Assembly (NCBI GenBank): GCA_029781535.1
Contig: JAKOWL010000205.1
Coordinates: 1 to 32,074, forward strand
Reading direction: 5' to 3'
DNA length: 32,074 nucleotides
Source of the DNA: Pseudomonadota bacterium
GTDB taxonomy: Bacteria > Pseudomonadota > Gammaproteobacteria > Burkholderiales > Methylophilaceae
Part shown: piece by piece, positions 18,465 through 26,858 of the stretch
Layout of the letters: each line of letters opens with the position of its first letter
Position numbering within the stretch: position 1 is the first letter of the stretch
The notes under the pieces: generated by a model
Told to the model about the DNA's origin: nothing
What the model saw: the letters and a program-made list of their open reading frames with translations, nothing else
Databases searched by the model: none
Made by a program: the position numbers and the translations under genes

Positions 18465-19895
18465 ATGGCGTGGGAAGTCGTCATTGGGCTAGAGACCCAT
18501 GTGCAGTTACTCACAAAAACCAAGCAGTTCAGCGGCGCATCTACTGCGTTCGGCGCCGAGCCTAACACACAGGCCTGCGAGGTGAGTATCGCACTGCCAG
18601 GCGTGTTACCGGTATTGAACAAACAATCCGTCGAATGCGCGATCAAATTCGGTCTGGCCATCGAGGCAGAAATCGCGCCGCGCTCAGTATTCGCACGCAA
18701 GAATTATTTCTACCCGGATTTACCCAAAGGCTACCAGATCAGCCAGTACGAGTTACCTGTGGTAGGCAAAGGCCATTTGACCATCCAAGTAGGCAATGAA
18801 GAGAAAACCGTACGTATCACCCGTGCGCATCTCGAAGAAGACGCCGGAAAATCCGTGCATGGCGCACAGGAAGGCATGAGCGGCATCGACCTGAATCGCG
18901 CCGGCACTCCTTTGCTGGAGATCGTCACCGAGCCAGACATGCGCAGCGCCGCCGAAGCGGTAGCCTATGCCAAAAAGCTGCATGAGCTGGTGCAATGGAT
19001 AGGCATTTGTGATGGCAACATGCAGGAAGGCAGCTTCCGTTGCGATGTCAACGTATCTGTAAGACCAAAAGGTTCTGACAAGCTCGGTACGCGCCGCGAG
19101 ATCAAGAACCTGAACTCATTCAAATTCATGCAGCAGGCTATCGAATACGAAACCCAATGGCAGATCGACACACTGGAAGATGGTGGAAAGATCGAGCAAG
19201 CCACCGTGTTGTTCAACCCAGATACCGGCGAGACACGTGCGATGCGCAGCAAGGAAGAAGCGAACGATTATCGCTACTTCCCTGATCCAGATTTACTGCC
19301 ATTAGAAGTCACTGAAGCGGACAAGACCCGTGTAAAAGCAGGGATGCCAGAACTGCCGGAGGCGATGAAAGGCAGATTCGAATCCAACTTTGGATTAAGT
19401 GCCTACGATGCAGCCACACTTACAGCAAGCCGCGATGTTGCGGATTATTTTGTCGCGACAGTGAATGCCGGGGCAGAAACAAAACCGGCTGCTAACTGGA
19501 TACTGGGTGCAGTTTCTGCCAAGTTGAATGCTGATGAAAAAAGCATTGCACACTCACCCGTAAGTGCAGCGCAACTGGCATCACTATTAAAGCGCATCTC
19601 TGACAACACCATCTCCAACAACGCCGCCAAACAAGTGTTTGAAGCGATGTGGGCTGGTGAAGGAGAGGTGGATAGCATCATCGAAGCCAAAGGCCTGAAA
19701 CAGGTATCTGACAGCGGCGCGATCGAAGCCATCATTGATGAAGTGCTTGCTGCAAACACTGCGATGGTGGCCGAGTTCAAATCCGGCAAGGAAAAGGCCT
19801 TTAATGCACTGGTAGGTCAATGCATGAAAGCCAGCAAAGGCAAAGCCAATCCGGCACAAGTGAATGAGTTGCTGAAGAAGAAATTAAGCGCCTGA
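18465..19895 (+). CDS. gatB: Aspartyl/glutamyl-tRNA amidotransferase subunit B
   Basis: 476 residues from the ATG at 18465 ([17 protein letters not shown]), supported by GGAGG and by the family N-terminus. GatB phosphorylates the misacylated tRNA and amidates it with ammonia from GatA. Visible motifs: [56 protein letters not shown] and [16 protein letters not shown]. The C-terminal YqeY-like tRNA-binding domain occupies the last 150 residues or so. The stop is only one base from the stop of the convergent DUF4124 gene, with no terminator between. Confidence 0.98.
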   Translation: MAWEVVIGLETHVQLLTKTKQFSGASTAFGAEPNTQACEVSIALPGVLPVLNKQSVECAIKFGLAIEAEIAPRSVFARKNYFYPDLPKGYQISQYELPVVGKGHLTIQVGNEEKTVRITRAHLEEDAGKSVHGAQEGMSGIDLNRAGTPLLEIVTEPDMRSAAEAVAYAKKLHELVQWIGICDGNMQEGSFRCDVNVSVRPKGSDKLGTRREIKNLNSFKFMQQAIEYETQWQIDTLEDGGKIEQATVLFNPDTGETRAMRSKEEANDYRYFPDPDLLPLEVTEADKTRVKAGMPELPEAMKGRFESNFGLSAYDAATLTASRDVADYFVATVNAGAETKPAANWILGAVSAKLNADEKSIAHSPVSAAQLASLLKRISDNTISNNAAKQVFEAMWAGEGEVDSIIEAKGLKQVSDSGAIEAIIDEVLAANTAMVAEFKSGKEKAFNALVGQCMKASKGKANPAQVNELLKKKLSA

Positions 19896-19896
19896 G

Positions 19897-20598
19897 CTAT
19901 TTGGTTGTCGTAGCGGTAGCCGACATTGGCACCGCTATGACGGCGGCATTTGAGTTAGGCGTCTTCTCCACAGGAGCTGGTGTTGCACCTTGTTTCAAAG
20001 CAATGAATCGCGCCTTCTCGTCCGCAAAGCGCTTGTTAGTATCCAGCATGCTTTTCTTATGCTCGGCAATGTGCTGCTCTATACGAGCCAGTTCGCCTTT
20101 TGCAATATTGATTTCATCGGCCAAATAAGCAGGTACCGGTTTCCTGTGCGCCAGAATACCCTCTGCGATCTTGCTGTTGCGTACCAAACGGCCGTTTACA
20201 CTCTCTTTTTGTGAATTCAGCGCCTGAATTGCCGCCTGATCCATTTGCAGGTAGCGATCGCGCGCCATATCGATTTCTTCTGCCTTGGTATATGACGCTA
20301 GAAGAATGCTATCTTTGCGTTGTTGCGCCAGTTTTTCGGCGTCTTCCTGCTCAACTTTCGGTGCACTTTTGACATTTTGCTTCACCACAATGCCCTGAGT
20401 GGTCAACTCACTATTGTTACGTCCGGCTTCCTGAGCTGGCAATTTATCGCCATAATGTGTAACACCTTGGCTATCCACCCACTTCACAATACGCTTGGAA
20501 CCGTCCGTGTTTACTGGGCTAGCAGCTTTCTCCGCGCCAGCCGCATAGACAGATGTCCCTACAAAGATGCCAAGCAATGTCAAAATGAAAATTCGCAT
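19897..20598 (-). CDS. DUF4124 domain-containing exported protein
   Basis: 233 residues. A signal peptide (about residues 1-20, ending VYAAG) is followed by a DUF4124 domain (about 36-72) with RIVKWVDSQGVTHYGDKLP, a small domain common in secreted gamma- and betaproteobacterial proteins with no known function. Residues about 85-190 are rich in Glu, Lys, Ala and Gln and probably form a long helix or coiled coil; the C-terminus is low-complexity Ala/Thr/Val. The gene follows pyrE by 4 nt and is probably co-transcribed with it, although the functions have no obvious link. Its role is unknown; a periplasmic structural role is a guess. Confidence 0.82.
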   Translation of the reverse strand: MRIFILTLLGIFVGTSVYAAGAEKAASPVNTDGSKRIVKWVDSQGVTHYGDKLPAQEAGRNNSELTTQGIVVKQNVKSAPKVEQEDAEKLAQQRKDSILLASYTKAEEIDMARDRYLQMDQAAIQALNSQKESVNGRLVRNSKIAEGILAHRKPVPAYLADEINIAKGELARIEQHIAEHKKSMLDTNKRFADEKARFIALKQGATPAPVEKTPNSNAAVIAVPMSATATTTK

Positions 20599-20602
20599 TT
20601 TT

Positions 20603-21262
20603 TTAATTTACGCCATAACGTTCACGATACTGCCGGATATTAAGCAAATGCTGTGCCATTTCCTGAGAATCAGTCAAATACGTCAGCAAATCCGCCAGAG
20701 AAGCGATCGCGCACACTGGAATATTATTGTCCTGCTGGACTTCCTGCACAGCCGAAAGCTCTCCTGTGCCTTTCTCCTGTCTATCCAGCGCGATACTCAC
20801 CCCACATGGCGTCGCGCCATGCCCTTTAATCAAAGTCACAGACTCTCGGATGGAAGTACCTGCAGAGATCACATCATCTATAATCAGCACGCGGCCATGT
20901 AAAGAGCTACCCACAATCACACCACCTTCGCCATGATCCTTGGCTTCTTTACGGTTGTACGCATATGGCAAGTTACGCCCTTGACGCGCAAAAGCGATGG
21001 CAATGGTTGATACCAAAGGTATCCCTTTATAGGCTGGACCAAACAGCATGTCGAACTGAATTCCAGAATTTTCTATGCTTTTAGCGTAAAATTCCCCTAG
21101 TTTGAGCAAGCTTAAACCATCGTTGAACAGGCCTGCATTAAAGAAATAAGGGCTTAAACGGCCCGCTTTGGTTTTAAACTCACCAAACCTGAGCACTTCT
21201 TTTTCTACTGCGAATGCTATGAATTCCTGGGCGTTACGTTGAGAATCGTGGACAGTGCTCAT
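20603..21262 (-). CDS. pyrE: Orotate phosphoribosyltransferase
   Basis: 219 residues from the ATG at 21262; the longer frame begins at an unsupported TTG at 21289. PyrE joins orotate and PRPP to give OMP in pyrimidine synthesis. The PRPP-binding motif [13 protein letters not shown] is at about residues 125-137; upstream are [16 protein letters not shown] and GPAYKGIPL, both conserved. It is divergent from exonuclease III across only 29 bp, so its promoter must reach into the neighbour's reading frame. Near-identical gene order (pyrE divergent from xth) is common in betaproteobacteria. Confidence 0.96.
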   Translation of the reverse strand: MSTVHDSQRNAQEFIAFAVEKEVLRFGEFKTKAGRLSPYFFNAGLFNDGLSLLKLGEFYAKSIENSGIQFDMLFGPAYKGIPLVSTIAIAFARQGRNLPYAYNRKEAKDHGEGGVIVGSSLHGRVLIIDDVISAGTSIRESVTLIKGHGATPCGVSIALDRQEKGTGELSAVQEVQQDNNIPVCAIASLADLLTYLTDSQEMAQHLLNIRQYRERYGVN

Positions 21263-21277
21263 CTTGCTAAATATGAT
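21249..21277 (+). promoter_or_regulatory. xth promoter overlapping the pyrE start
   Basis: TGGACA (21249-21254), a 17-nt spacer and TATGAT (21272-21277) give a good sigma-70 promoter. Transcription would start near 21284, leaving a leader of only about 8 nt before the xth ATG at 21292. The -35 box lies inside the first codons of pyrE. Confidence 0.6.
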
Positions 21278-21281
21278 TATA
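21276..21281 (-). promoter_or_regulatory. pyrE -10 box
   Basis: TATAAT on the minus strand, 13 nt upstream of the pyrE ATG and overlapping by two bases the -10 box used for xth on the other strand. No good -35 is visible. A second minus-strand TATAAT at 21298-21303, inside the xth coding start, is an alternative. Confidence 0.45.
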
Positions 21282-21291
21282 GAAAACAATA

Positions 21292-22062
21292 ATGCGTATT
21301 ATAACTGCGAATTTAAACGGGATACGTTCCGCCGCCAACAAAGGGTTCTTCGACTGGCTTGCCGGACAAGATGCAGATGTGGTTTGCCTGCAGGAAATCA
21401 AGGCACAGCTCAGCGATTTGACTAACGAAATACGCAACCCTGCAGGACTCCACGGCTATTTTCATCTGGCTGAGAAAAAAGGCTACAGCGGCGTTGGCAT
21501 CTACTGCAAAACCAAACCAGATAAAGTGATCGAAGGACTTGGCATGCCAGATATAGACGCGGAAGGGCGCTATCTGGAATGCCAGTTTGGTAATCTGAGC
21601 GTTGTATCCCTGTATTTACCCAGCGGTTCCAGCGGGGAAGAGCGCCAAGCTTTCAAATTTGACGTGATGGCACGCATCTCTCCGCACTTGGAAGACCTAG
21701 TAAAAGGCGGCCGTGATGTACTCATTTGCGGCGACTGGAATATCGCTCATCAGGAGAAAGACCTGAAGAACTGGAAAGGCAATCGCAAAAACTCCGGTTT
21801 TTTACCTGAAGAACGCGCTTGGCTGACACATCTGTTCGATAATATTGGTTGGGTAGATGTTTATCGTCAATTACACCCGGAAACTACGGACACCAGCTAT
21901 ACCTGGTGGAGCAACCGCGGCGCAGCATATGAAAAAAACGTTGGGTGGCGCATCGATTACCAGATAGCCACGCCAGGACTGGCAAAAAAAGCATTTGCGT
22001 CAACTATTTACAAAGATATACGTTTTAGTGACCATGCACCTTTAATTATAGATTACCACTAA
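21292..22062 (+). CDS. xth: Exodeoxyribonuclease III
   Basis: 256 residues. This enzyme cuts DNA at abasic sites and removes 3' blocking groups in base excision repair. Endonuclease/exonuclease/phosphatase motifs are complete: Asn7 (ANLNG), Glu35 (LQEIKA), Asp148/Asn150 (CGDWNIAH) and Asp247/His248 (SDHAPLII). YTWWSNRG and GWRIDYQ are conserved AP-endonuclease segments. There is no Shine-Dalgarno; the predicted leader is about 8 nt. The M48-like gene follows after 6 nt on the same strand. Confidence 0.97.
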   Translation: MRIITANLNGIRSAANKGFFDWLAGQDADVVCLQEIKAQLSDLTNEIRNPAGLHGYFHLAEKKGYSGVGIYCKTKPDKVIEGLGMPDIDAEGRYLECQFGNLSVVSLYLPSGSSGEERQAFKFDVMARISPHLEDLVKGGRDVLICGDWNIAHQEKDLKNWKGNRKNSGFLPEERAWLTHLFDNIGWVDVYRQLHPETTDTSYTWWSNRGAAYEKNVGWRIDYQIATPGLAKKAFASTIYKDIRFSDHAPLIIDYH

Positions 22063-22068
22063 ATCCCA

Positions 22069-22947
22069 TTGCCTAAATTCCACCAAGAGCTTCATTCAGC
22101 TCTGATTATCTTAGCAACGACCATATCTTTGCAGATATTTTCGGTCAACAGTTACTCAGAAGAAACCGGTTCGACCATCAGTGACATTTATTCTGATATC
22201 GACATGCGTGTCAAACTGGCTGTCAAACCAAACACCGGAAGCTGCAGCGGACCTACCTGCGAGGAAAATCAAACGTTTGATGCGCGTGTCACCAGCACTG
22301 GGCGTTATTTAGCTAAAGTTGCCGAAAAGCTATACCCGCAACAAATAAAAATTATTCAGCACATGACATTTTCTGTGCTGGATAAAAAAGGTGCAGGCAC
22401 AGCGTCCAACAACAAGGGCAAAATCATCGTATTCCGCGGCATCCAGAATTTGCAACTCAGTGATGACGCTTTGGGTTTTATCATCGCTCGCGAGATGGGC
22501 CACGTTCTGGCAGGGCATCATTCCACAAATGCGTCTACCAAACTGCTCATTTCAGCATTTGCCAGCATCATATTCCCAGCAGCGGCCATCATTGGCGCTT
22601 CCAGCACTGCAGCACAAGCAAGTACCGCAACCAGTTTGGTTAGTAGCGCCGCTTCCACCGCTACCTCCATGTTAGGCGGCGAAATCGCAATGGCAAAAAT
22701 GAAACCCTCTCAGCTACAAAGCGCCGATCTTATCGCTCACAACATAATGGACAAAACCGGCTGGGACATACGCTCTGTCATCAGCATCCTCGCACAGGAC
22801 GAACCAAGTCAGAACGGGTGGATGCATGATCTTGAGCTAAGTCGCGCTCAGCTTGAAAAGGAAATTTCTGCTGCAGATTCAGCTATAGAGCCTATCGCCG
22901 GCGACTCCCCGGAACCCTTTTCCTCAGACATCATCACGGCTCCTTAG
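22069..22947 (+). CDS. Exported M48-family metallopeptidase-like protein with degenerate zinc site
   Basis: 292 residues from a TTG, the only upstream start that keeps the signal peptide (hydrophobic about residues 10-26); no ATG or clear Shine-Dalgarno precedes it. Residues about 45-235 follow the M48 peptidase layout. However, the usual HExxH reads REMGH (Arg141, Glu142, His145), and the later E-x-x-A-D zinc-ligand motif reads LQSAD (216-220), so Leu replaces the Glu ligand. Two of three zinc ligands are therefore missing. A long Ala/Ser/Thr-rich hydrophobic stretch (about 158-203) separates the two motifs. It may be a non-catalytic periplasmic binding or scaffold protein. The gene follows xth by 6 nt; its stop codon overlaps the stop of the convergent DUF1223 gene. 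Confidence 0.8.
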   Translation: MPKFHQELHSALIILATTISLQIFSVNSYSEETGSTISDIYSDIDMRVKLAVKPNTGSCSGPTCEENQTFDARVTSTGRYLAKVAEKLYPQQIKIIQHMTFSVLDKKGAGTASNNKGKIIVFRGIQNLQLSDDALGFIIAREMGHVLAGHHSTNASTKLLISAFASIIFPAAAIIGASSTAAQASTATSLVSSAASTATSMLGGEIAMAKMKPSQLQSADLIAHNIMDKTGWDIRSVISILAQDEPSQNGWMHDLELSRAQLEKEISAADSAIEPIAGDSPEPFSSDIITAP

Positions 22948-23714
22948 CTGCAAAATGGTAGCTGCAGGCTTTGCATGATCTCGCCGTTGCGGTCATCCTG
23001 TACAAAAATTACCGCACCAGCATCACGGCCTTTCCATTCAGACTTTAAGATAAAATTTTTGCTGAATGCATTATTTGCACCGAACTGATAAGCGCCAAAA
23101 AAATCCCGCACGACGTAATCATGTTTAAGCTCACGGCCATTGTTTTCGCCTGCCTTCACCTTGCTGCTAAGTTTGTTTTCATATAGCGCTATAAAAATAT
23201 CCGCATGCTTCAAATCCTCCGAATCAACCACTTGTGCAGATGTTTTGAGTATTATTTCTCCGTTTTCCTGCATCTGTGTCTGCAGTTGAAGATTAGCACG
23301 TGCTGGCTGCCTTTGACTTTTTTCAATCACACTTTGCAAACGTGATTCATCCCAGCCCTTAAAATCACGTCCATTCAATACAAACTGAGGAGTATATACA
23401 AAACCCAGTCCACTCAATGCTGCTGCTTTGCGTTGACGGTCACTGTATTCGGCTTTTGAAAAGCGATCTTTCCAACCAATATAATCCCAATAGTCCACAT
23501 GAAATGCTAATGGCACAAATTGACCGCTACGAGACAAGCCGCTTAGCCACTTATCCGCCGGCGGGCAGCTACTACAGCCTTCCGAGGTGTAAAGTTCGAG
23601 TAAAGGCACAGTTTTCATGCCGCTTTTGGCGCTACATTCAGCAGCAAAAGATATGCTCTGTGAGACGCATAGAATAAGGCTTGCAGCGCATCCAATTCTG
23701 GTAGAAAAACGCAT
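22944..23714 (-). CDS. DUF1223 family exported thioredoxin-like protein
   Basis: 256 residues. A signal peptide (cut near residue 24) is followed by a thioredoxin-like domain with LELYTSEGCSSCPPADKWL, whose CSSC is a CxxC-type redox motif. Further conserved blocks are PLAFHVDYWDYIGWKD and YTPQFVLNGRDFKGWD. DUF1223 proteins are periplasmic and of unknown function; a disulfide or peroxide-related role is only inferred. The ATG at 23714 has a strong AAAGGAG. The gene has its own ECF-like promoter, separate from the ampG unit upstream. Confidence 0.88.
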   Translation of the reverse strand: MRFSTRIGCAASLILCVSQSISFAAECSAKSGMKTVPLLELYTSEGCSSCPPADKWLSGLSRSGQFVPLAFHVDYWDYIGWKDRFSKAEYSDRQRKAAALSGLGFVYTPQFVLNGRDFKGWDESRLQSVIEKSQRQPARANLQLQTQMQENGEIILKTSAQVVDSEDLKHADIFIALYENKLSSKVKAGENNGRELKHDYVVRDFFGAYQFGANNAFSKNFILKSEWKGRDAGAVIFVQDDRNGEIMQSLQLPFCS

Positions 23715-23721
23715 GATGAAA

Positions 23722-23728
23722 CTCCTTT
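23722..23728 (-). promoter_or_regulatory. Shine-Dalgarno of the DUF1223 gene
   Basis: AAAGGAG, 7 nt upstream of the ATG at 23714; strong for this window, where many genes have none. Confidence 0.75.
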
Positions 23729-23742
23729 CTTGATGTCAGGAG

Positions 23743-23772
23743 TTAGTCGATAAATGCTCGCTAAATCTTACA
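23743..23772 (-). promoter_or_regulatory. Candidate ECF-sigma-type promoter for the DUF1223 gene
   Basis: On the minus strand TGTAAG (23767-23772), a 17-nt spacer and CGACTAA (23743-23749) resemble TGTAA / CG-rich -10 promoters of ECF sigma factors rather than sigma-70. The predicted start is just upstream of the AAAGGAG ribosome site, giving a short sensible leader. Confidence 0.4.
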
Positions 23773-23778
23773 AACTTT

Positions 23779-25062
23779 TTAATGGATTTCCGTCTTGACG
23801 GCATTCCATGGTGCGACTTTGAAAAGCAACAACATGCCCGGAATAGCCAGCAAAGTGCAGACATAGAAGAAATTCAGCCATCCGTAGCTCTCCACCATGC
23901 CGCCAGTAAGCGCATTGAATATCGAACGCGGTACAGCGGAAAGACTTGTAAATAATGCAAGCTGGGTTGCCGTATACGACGGGTTCGTTTCGCGTGCCAT
24001 GTAGGCCACATAAGCCGCAGTGCCAAGCCCGACGCCAAATGCTTCTGCCCCAATGACGATTGCCAGCATGCTGCGCTCTGCCCCGTCAATAGCCATAAAA
24101 GGCCCTGCAGCAGCCAACCAAGCAAAACCTAAAATCACCACAGCCTGCACAAGCCCGAATACCCAAAGCGCACGATTGATGCCAAGCTTCAGCATCCAAA
24201 TGCCGCCCACAAAAGCACCAGCGATTTGCATGGCAAGCCCACTGCCTTTCGCAATAGTTCCGATATCTGTTTTACTGAATCCCATATCGATATAGAACGG
24301 TGTGGCAAGCGCTGTAGCCATACTGTCGCCCAGCTTATACAGCAAAATGAACAGCAGCACCCATGCGGCGTGCTGCCAGCCTGCGCGTTGAATAAATTCG
24401 TGAAACGGCTCGACAACCGATGCATAGAGTGTTTTTGGTACTACGGCAGCCTGCGGCTCTTTCACCAGCATGGTCATGACAATACCTGGTAGCATAAACA
24501 ACGCGACGATCCAGAACACCGATGACCAGGGCAAATGATCTGCCAGAATCAACGCCAGCGAGCCGGGCACCAGCCCTGCAATGCGATATGCATTCACATG
24601 CACGCTATTGCCCAATCCAAGCTCATTGTCGCTCAATATTTCACGCCGGAAGGCATCAATTACAATGTCCTGGCTTGCAGAAAAAAATGCCAGCAATGTG
24701 GAAATGACTGCGATGCTCTTAATATCCAGTTTAGGTTGATTGAAACCGTAGGCAATGATGGAAAGAAGCAACGCCAACTGCGTGACCAGCATCCAGCTGC
24801 GGCGTCGCCCCAACGGCGCAATCAGGTTATACCTGTCCATCAGTGGCGCCCACATGAACTTCCAGGTATAAGGCAATTGGATAAATGCAAACGCTGCAAT
24901 AGTCTTGAGGTTTAGTCCTTCCGATCGGAGCCACGCAGGCAGCAATTGCAATAGCAGATAAAGCGGTAGACCCGAACTGAAGCCCAGAAAGATGCAAATG
25001 AGCATCTTCTTGCTTAACAGGGATTGCCAGATGCCGGAATCAGCAGTATCTTGCGCTGTCAC
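23779..25062 (-). CDS. ampG: AmpG-family muropeptide MFS permease
   Basis: 427 residues, about twelve membrane helices. AmpG imports anhydromuropeptides released during wall turnover for recycling. The N-terminus FLGFSSGLPLYLLLQLLPAW, the segment QLPYTWKFMWAPLMDRY and the MFS loop GRRRSWM are typical. It begins with GTG overlapping the metW stop (GTGA), so it is translationally coupled to metW. Being joined to methionine genes rather than peptidoglycan genes is unexpected. It lacks the C-terminal extension of the E. coli protein (491 residues). Confidence 0.92.
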   Translation of the reverse strand: MTAQDTADSGIWQSLLSKKMLICIFLGFSSGLPLYLLLQLLPAWLRSEGLNLKTIAAFAFIQLPYTWKFMWAPLMDRYNLIAPLGRRRSWMLVTQLALLLSIIAYGFNQPKLDIKSIAVISTLLAFFSASQDIVIDAFRREILSDNELGLGNSVHVNAYRIAGLVPGSLALILADHLPWSSVFWIVALFMLPGIVMTMLVKEPQAAVVPKTLYASVVEPFHEFIQRAGWQHAAWVLLFILLYKLGDSMATALATPFYIDMGFSKTDIGTIAKGSGLAMQIAGAFVGGIWMLKLGINRALWVFGLVQAVVILGFAWLAAAGPFMAIDGAERSMLAIVIGAEAFGVGLGTAAYVAYMARETNPSYTATQLALFTSLSAVPRSIFNALTGGMVESYGWLNFFYVCTLLAIPGMLLLFKVAPWNAVKTEIH

Positions 25063-25682
25063 ACTGCCGCTTTCAAGCGATACATAGCCAGCATGCCACG
25101 CAAGTTAGGCAACACATTTATCTCGTCACCCTCAGTGATTACCTTACGCTCAAGAACAATTATTTTGTGATTTTTACAAAAATTGTCAAAGTCTTGAATC
25201 GTACATAAATGCACATTTGGTGTGTCATACCATTGATAGGGCAAATCGTCTGAAACTGGCATATGCCCACCAACAGCTACCTGCAAACGATTCAACCAGT
25301 GACCGAAATTAGGAAAGGTTACAACCGCCTCTTTACCAACACGCAGCATTTCCTGAACGATTTCTTCAGTATGGTGCATGGCTTGCAATGTCTGAGACAA
25401 AATCACCGTATCAAAAGACTGGTCATCAAAGCCTGACAGCCCTGCCTCCAAATCCATCTGCAACACATTAATTCCATTTTGCAAACAGCGGAGCCAATTT
25501 GCGTCGTCTTTTTCTACACCGTAACCACGTACTTCCATGCTGTCACGTAGAAATTTCAATAATGCACCATCACCGCAACCTAAATCTAGCACCTTACCAG
25601 AAAAAGGTGTCCAGTTTGCTATTATTGCAAAATCCTGCCTATATTTATCATTTAATTTTGTGTTTGAGACACTATTTTGCAT
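25059..25682 (-). CDS. metW: Methionine biosynthesis protein MetW
   Basis: 207 residues from the ATG at 25682, chosen because GGAGGT lies 6 nt upstream and the ATG shares its A with the metX stop (TGATG); two GTG codons upstream are alternatives. MetW is a class I methyltransferase-like protein (KVLDLGCGDGALL near residue 32) that accompanies MetX and is reported to support its acyltransferase activity. Other conserved blocks: LSQTLQAMHHTEEIVQEMLR and TFPNFGHWLNR. The tight linkage to metX supports the call. Confidence 0.95.
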   Translation of the reverse strand: MQNSVSNTKLNDKYRQDFAIIANWTPFSGKVLDLGCGDGALLKFLRDSMEVRGYGVEKDDANWLRCLQNGINVLQMDLEAGLSGFDDQSFDTVILSQTLQAMHHTEEIVQEMLRVGKEAVVTFPNFGHWLNRLQVAVGGHMPVSDDLPYQWYDTPNVHLCTIQDFDNFCKNHKIIVLERKVITEGDEINVLPNLRGMLAMYRLKAAV

Positions 25683-26815
25683 CACCACACCTCCACACTT
25701 TGCAGATATGCACGCAAAATATCATGGTAATGTTTGTCAGGCATCAGAAATGCGTCATGGCCATGTGCCGCCGTCACCTCAGCATAACTGACGCTCAGTT
25801 CATTATCTAGCAAGGCTTGCATGATTTCTTTGGAACGCTCCGGCGAGAACCGCCAATCACTTGTAAAGCTCACTACCAAGAATTTGGCTTGAGCCGACTT
25901 GAGCGCCACACTCAAGTCGCCATCAAAATCTTTGGCAGGATCGTAATAATCCAAAGCGCGCGTCATACGCAAATATGTATTTGCATCAAATTCACCCGCA
26001 AACTTATCACCCTGATAACGCAGGTAGGATTCCATCTCGAATTCCACATCAAAGCTATATTTGATGTCATCTTTGAGTTTGCGCCCGAATTTTTCACCCA
26101 TCACATCGTCGCTTAAATAGGTGATATGCCCCAACATCCTGGCGATTCGCAGACCACGCCGCGGCACCGCCTGATGGCTGTAATAATCTCCACCATAAAA
26201 CTCAGGGTCAGTGATAATTGCTTGGCGTGCCACCTCATTGAACGCCATATTCTGCGCAGTCAAGTTTGGCGCACTCGCAATCACCAGTGCATGCCGTACC
26301 CGGTCTGGGAACGCTATTGTCCATTCAAGCGCCTGCATCCCCCCCAGACTGCCGCCAATCACTGCTGCTAACTGTTGAATGCCCAGATAATCCAAAAGTC
26401 GCGCCTGGGACTGCACCCAGTCTTCTACAGTTACAATGGGAAATGCCGCACCCCACGGCTTGCCTGTTAATGGATTTATTGAAGCAGGTCCCGTTGAGCC
26501 ATGACACCCCCCGAGATTATTCACGCCTATCACATAGAACTTATTGGTATCCAGCGGTTTCCCAGGGCCCACCAAATTATCCCACCACCCAGGATACTTA
26601 TCAGTCTCAGCATAACGACCCGCCACATGATGCGTACCGGAAAGCGCGTGACAAATCAGCACCGCATTAGATTTATCGACATTCAAAGTACCATAGGTCT
26701 CATAGACTAAATCAAATTGTGGTAAAGCTTCACCACTTTTCAGGCTAATCTGGGTATCAAAATGTGCCTTTTGTGCTTGGACAATTCCCACTGAGTTTGA
26801 AGTAATTATGCTCAT
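25682..26815 (-). CDS. metX: Homoserine O-acyltransferase (acetyl- or succinyl-) MetX
   Basis: 377 residues, alpha/beta hydrolase fold. MetX acylates homoserine in methionine synthesis. The catalytic triad is visible: Ser156 in GGSLGGMQ, Asp320 in TSDWRF and His353 in GHDAFL. The block [17 protein letters not shown] is also diagnostic. Many betaproteobacterial MetX proteins use succinyl-CoA rather than acetyl-CoA; the substrate cannot be settled by eye. The start fits the family N-terminus. There is no Shine-Dalgarno, and a TATAAT lies only 6 nt upstream of the ATG. It is followed by metW and ampG in one coupled unit. Confidence 0.95.
   Translation of the reverse strand: MSIITSNSVGIVQAQKAHFDTQISLKSGEALPQFDLVYETYGTLNVDKSNAVLICHALSGTHHVAGRYAETDKYPGWWDNLVGPGKPLDTNKFYVIGVNNLGGCHGSTGPASINPLTGKPWGAAFPIVTVEDWVQSQARLLDYLGIQQLAAVIGGSLGGMQALEWTIAFPDRVRHALVIASAPNLTAQNMAFNEVARQAIITDPEFYGGDYYSHQAVPRRGLRIARMLGHITYLSDDVMGEKFGRKLKDDIKYSFDVEFEMESYLRYQGDKFAGEFDANTYLRMTRALDYYDPAKDFDGDLSVALKSAQAKFLVVSFTSDWRFSPERSKEIMQALLDNELSVSYAEVTAAHGHDAFLMPDKHYHDILRAYLQSVEVW
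25689..25694 (-). promoter_or_regulatory. Shine-Dalgarno deciding the metW start
   Basis: GGAGGT, 6 nt upstream of the ATG at 25682, inside the last codons of metX. Confidence 0.8.
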
Positions 26816-26821
26816 GGCGCG

Positions 26822-26827
26822 ATTATA
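26822..26827 (-). promoter_or_regulatory. metX -10 box with leaderless spacing
   Basis: A consensus TATAAT on the minus strand, 6 nt upstream of the metX ATG, in the 43-nt gap after prmC. Transcription would start at or within a base or two of the ATG. No clear -35 box is seen. The gap is too short for a SAM riboswitch. Confidence 0.5.
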
Positions 26828-26858
26828 CTATGGCTGATACCGCAATGGTGCCTACCAG

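Noticed and set aside
26816-26858. SAM riboswitch ahead of metX
   Set aside because: The 43-nt gap is too short and holds only a -10 box.
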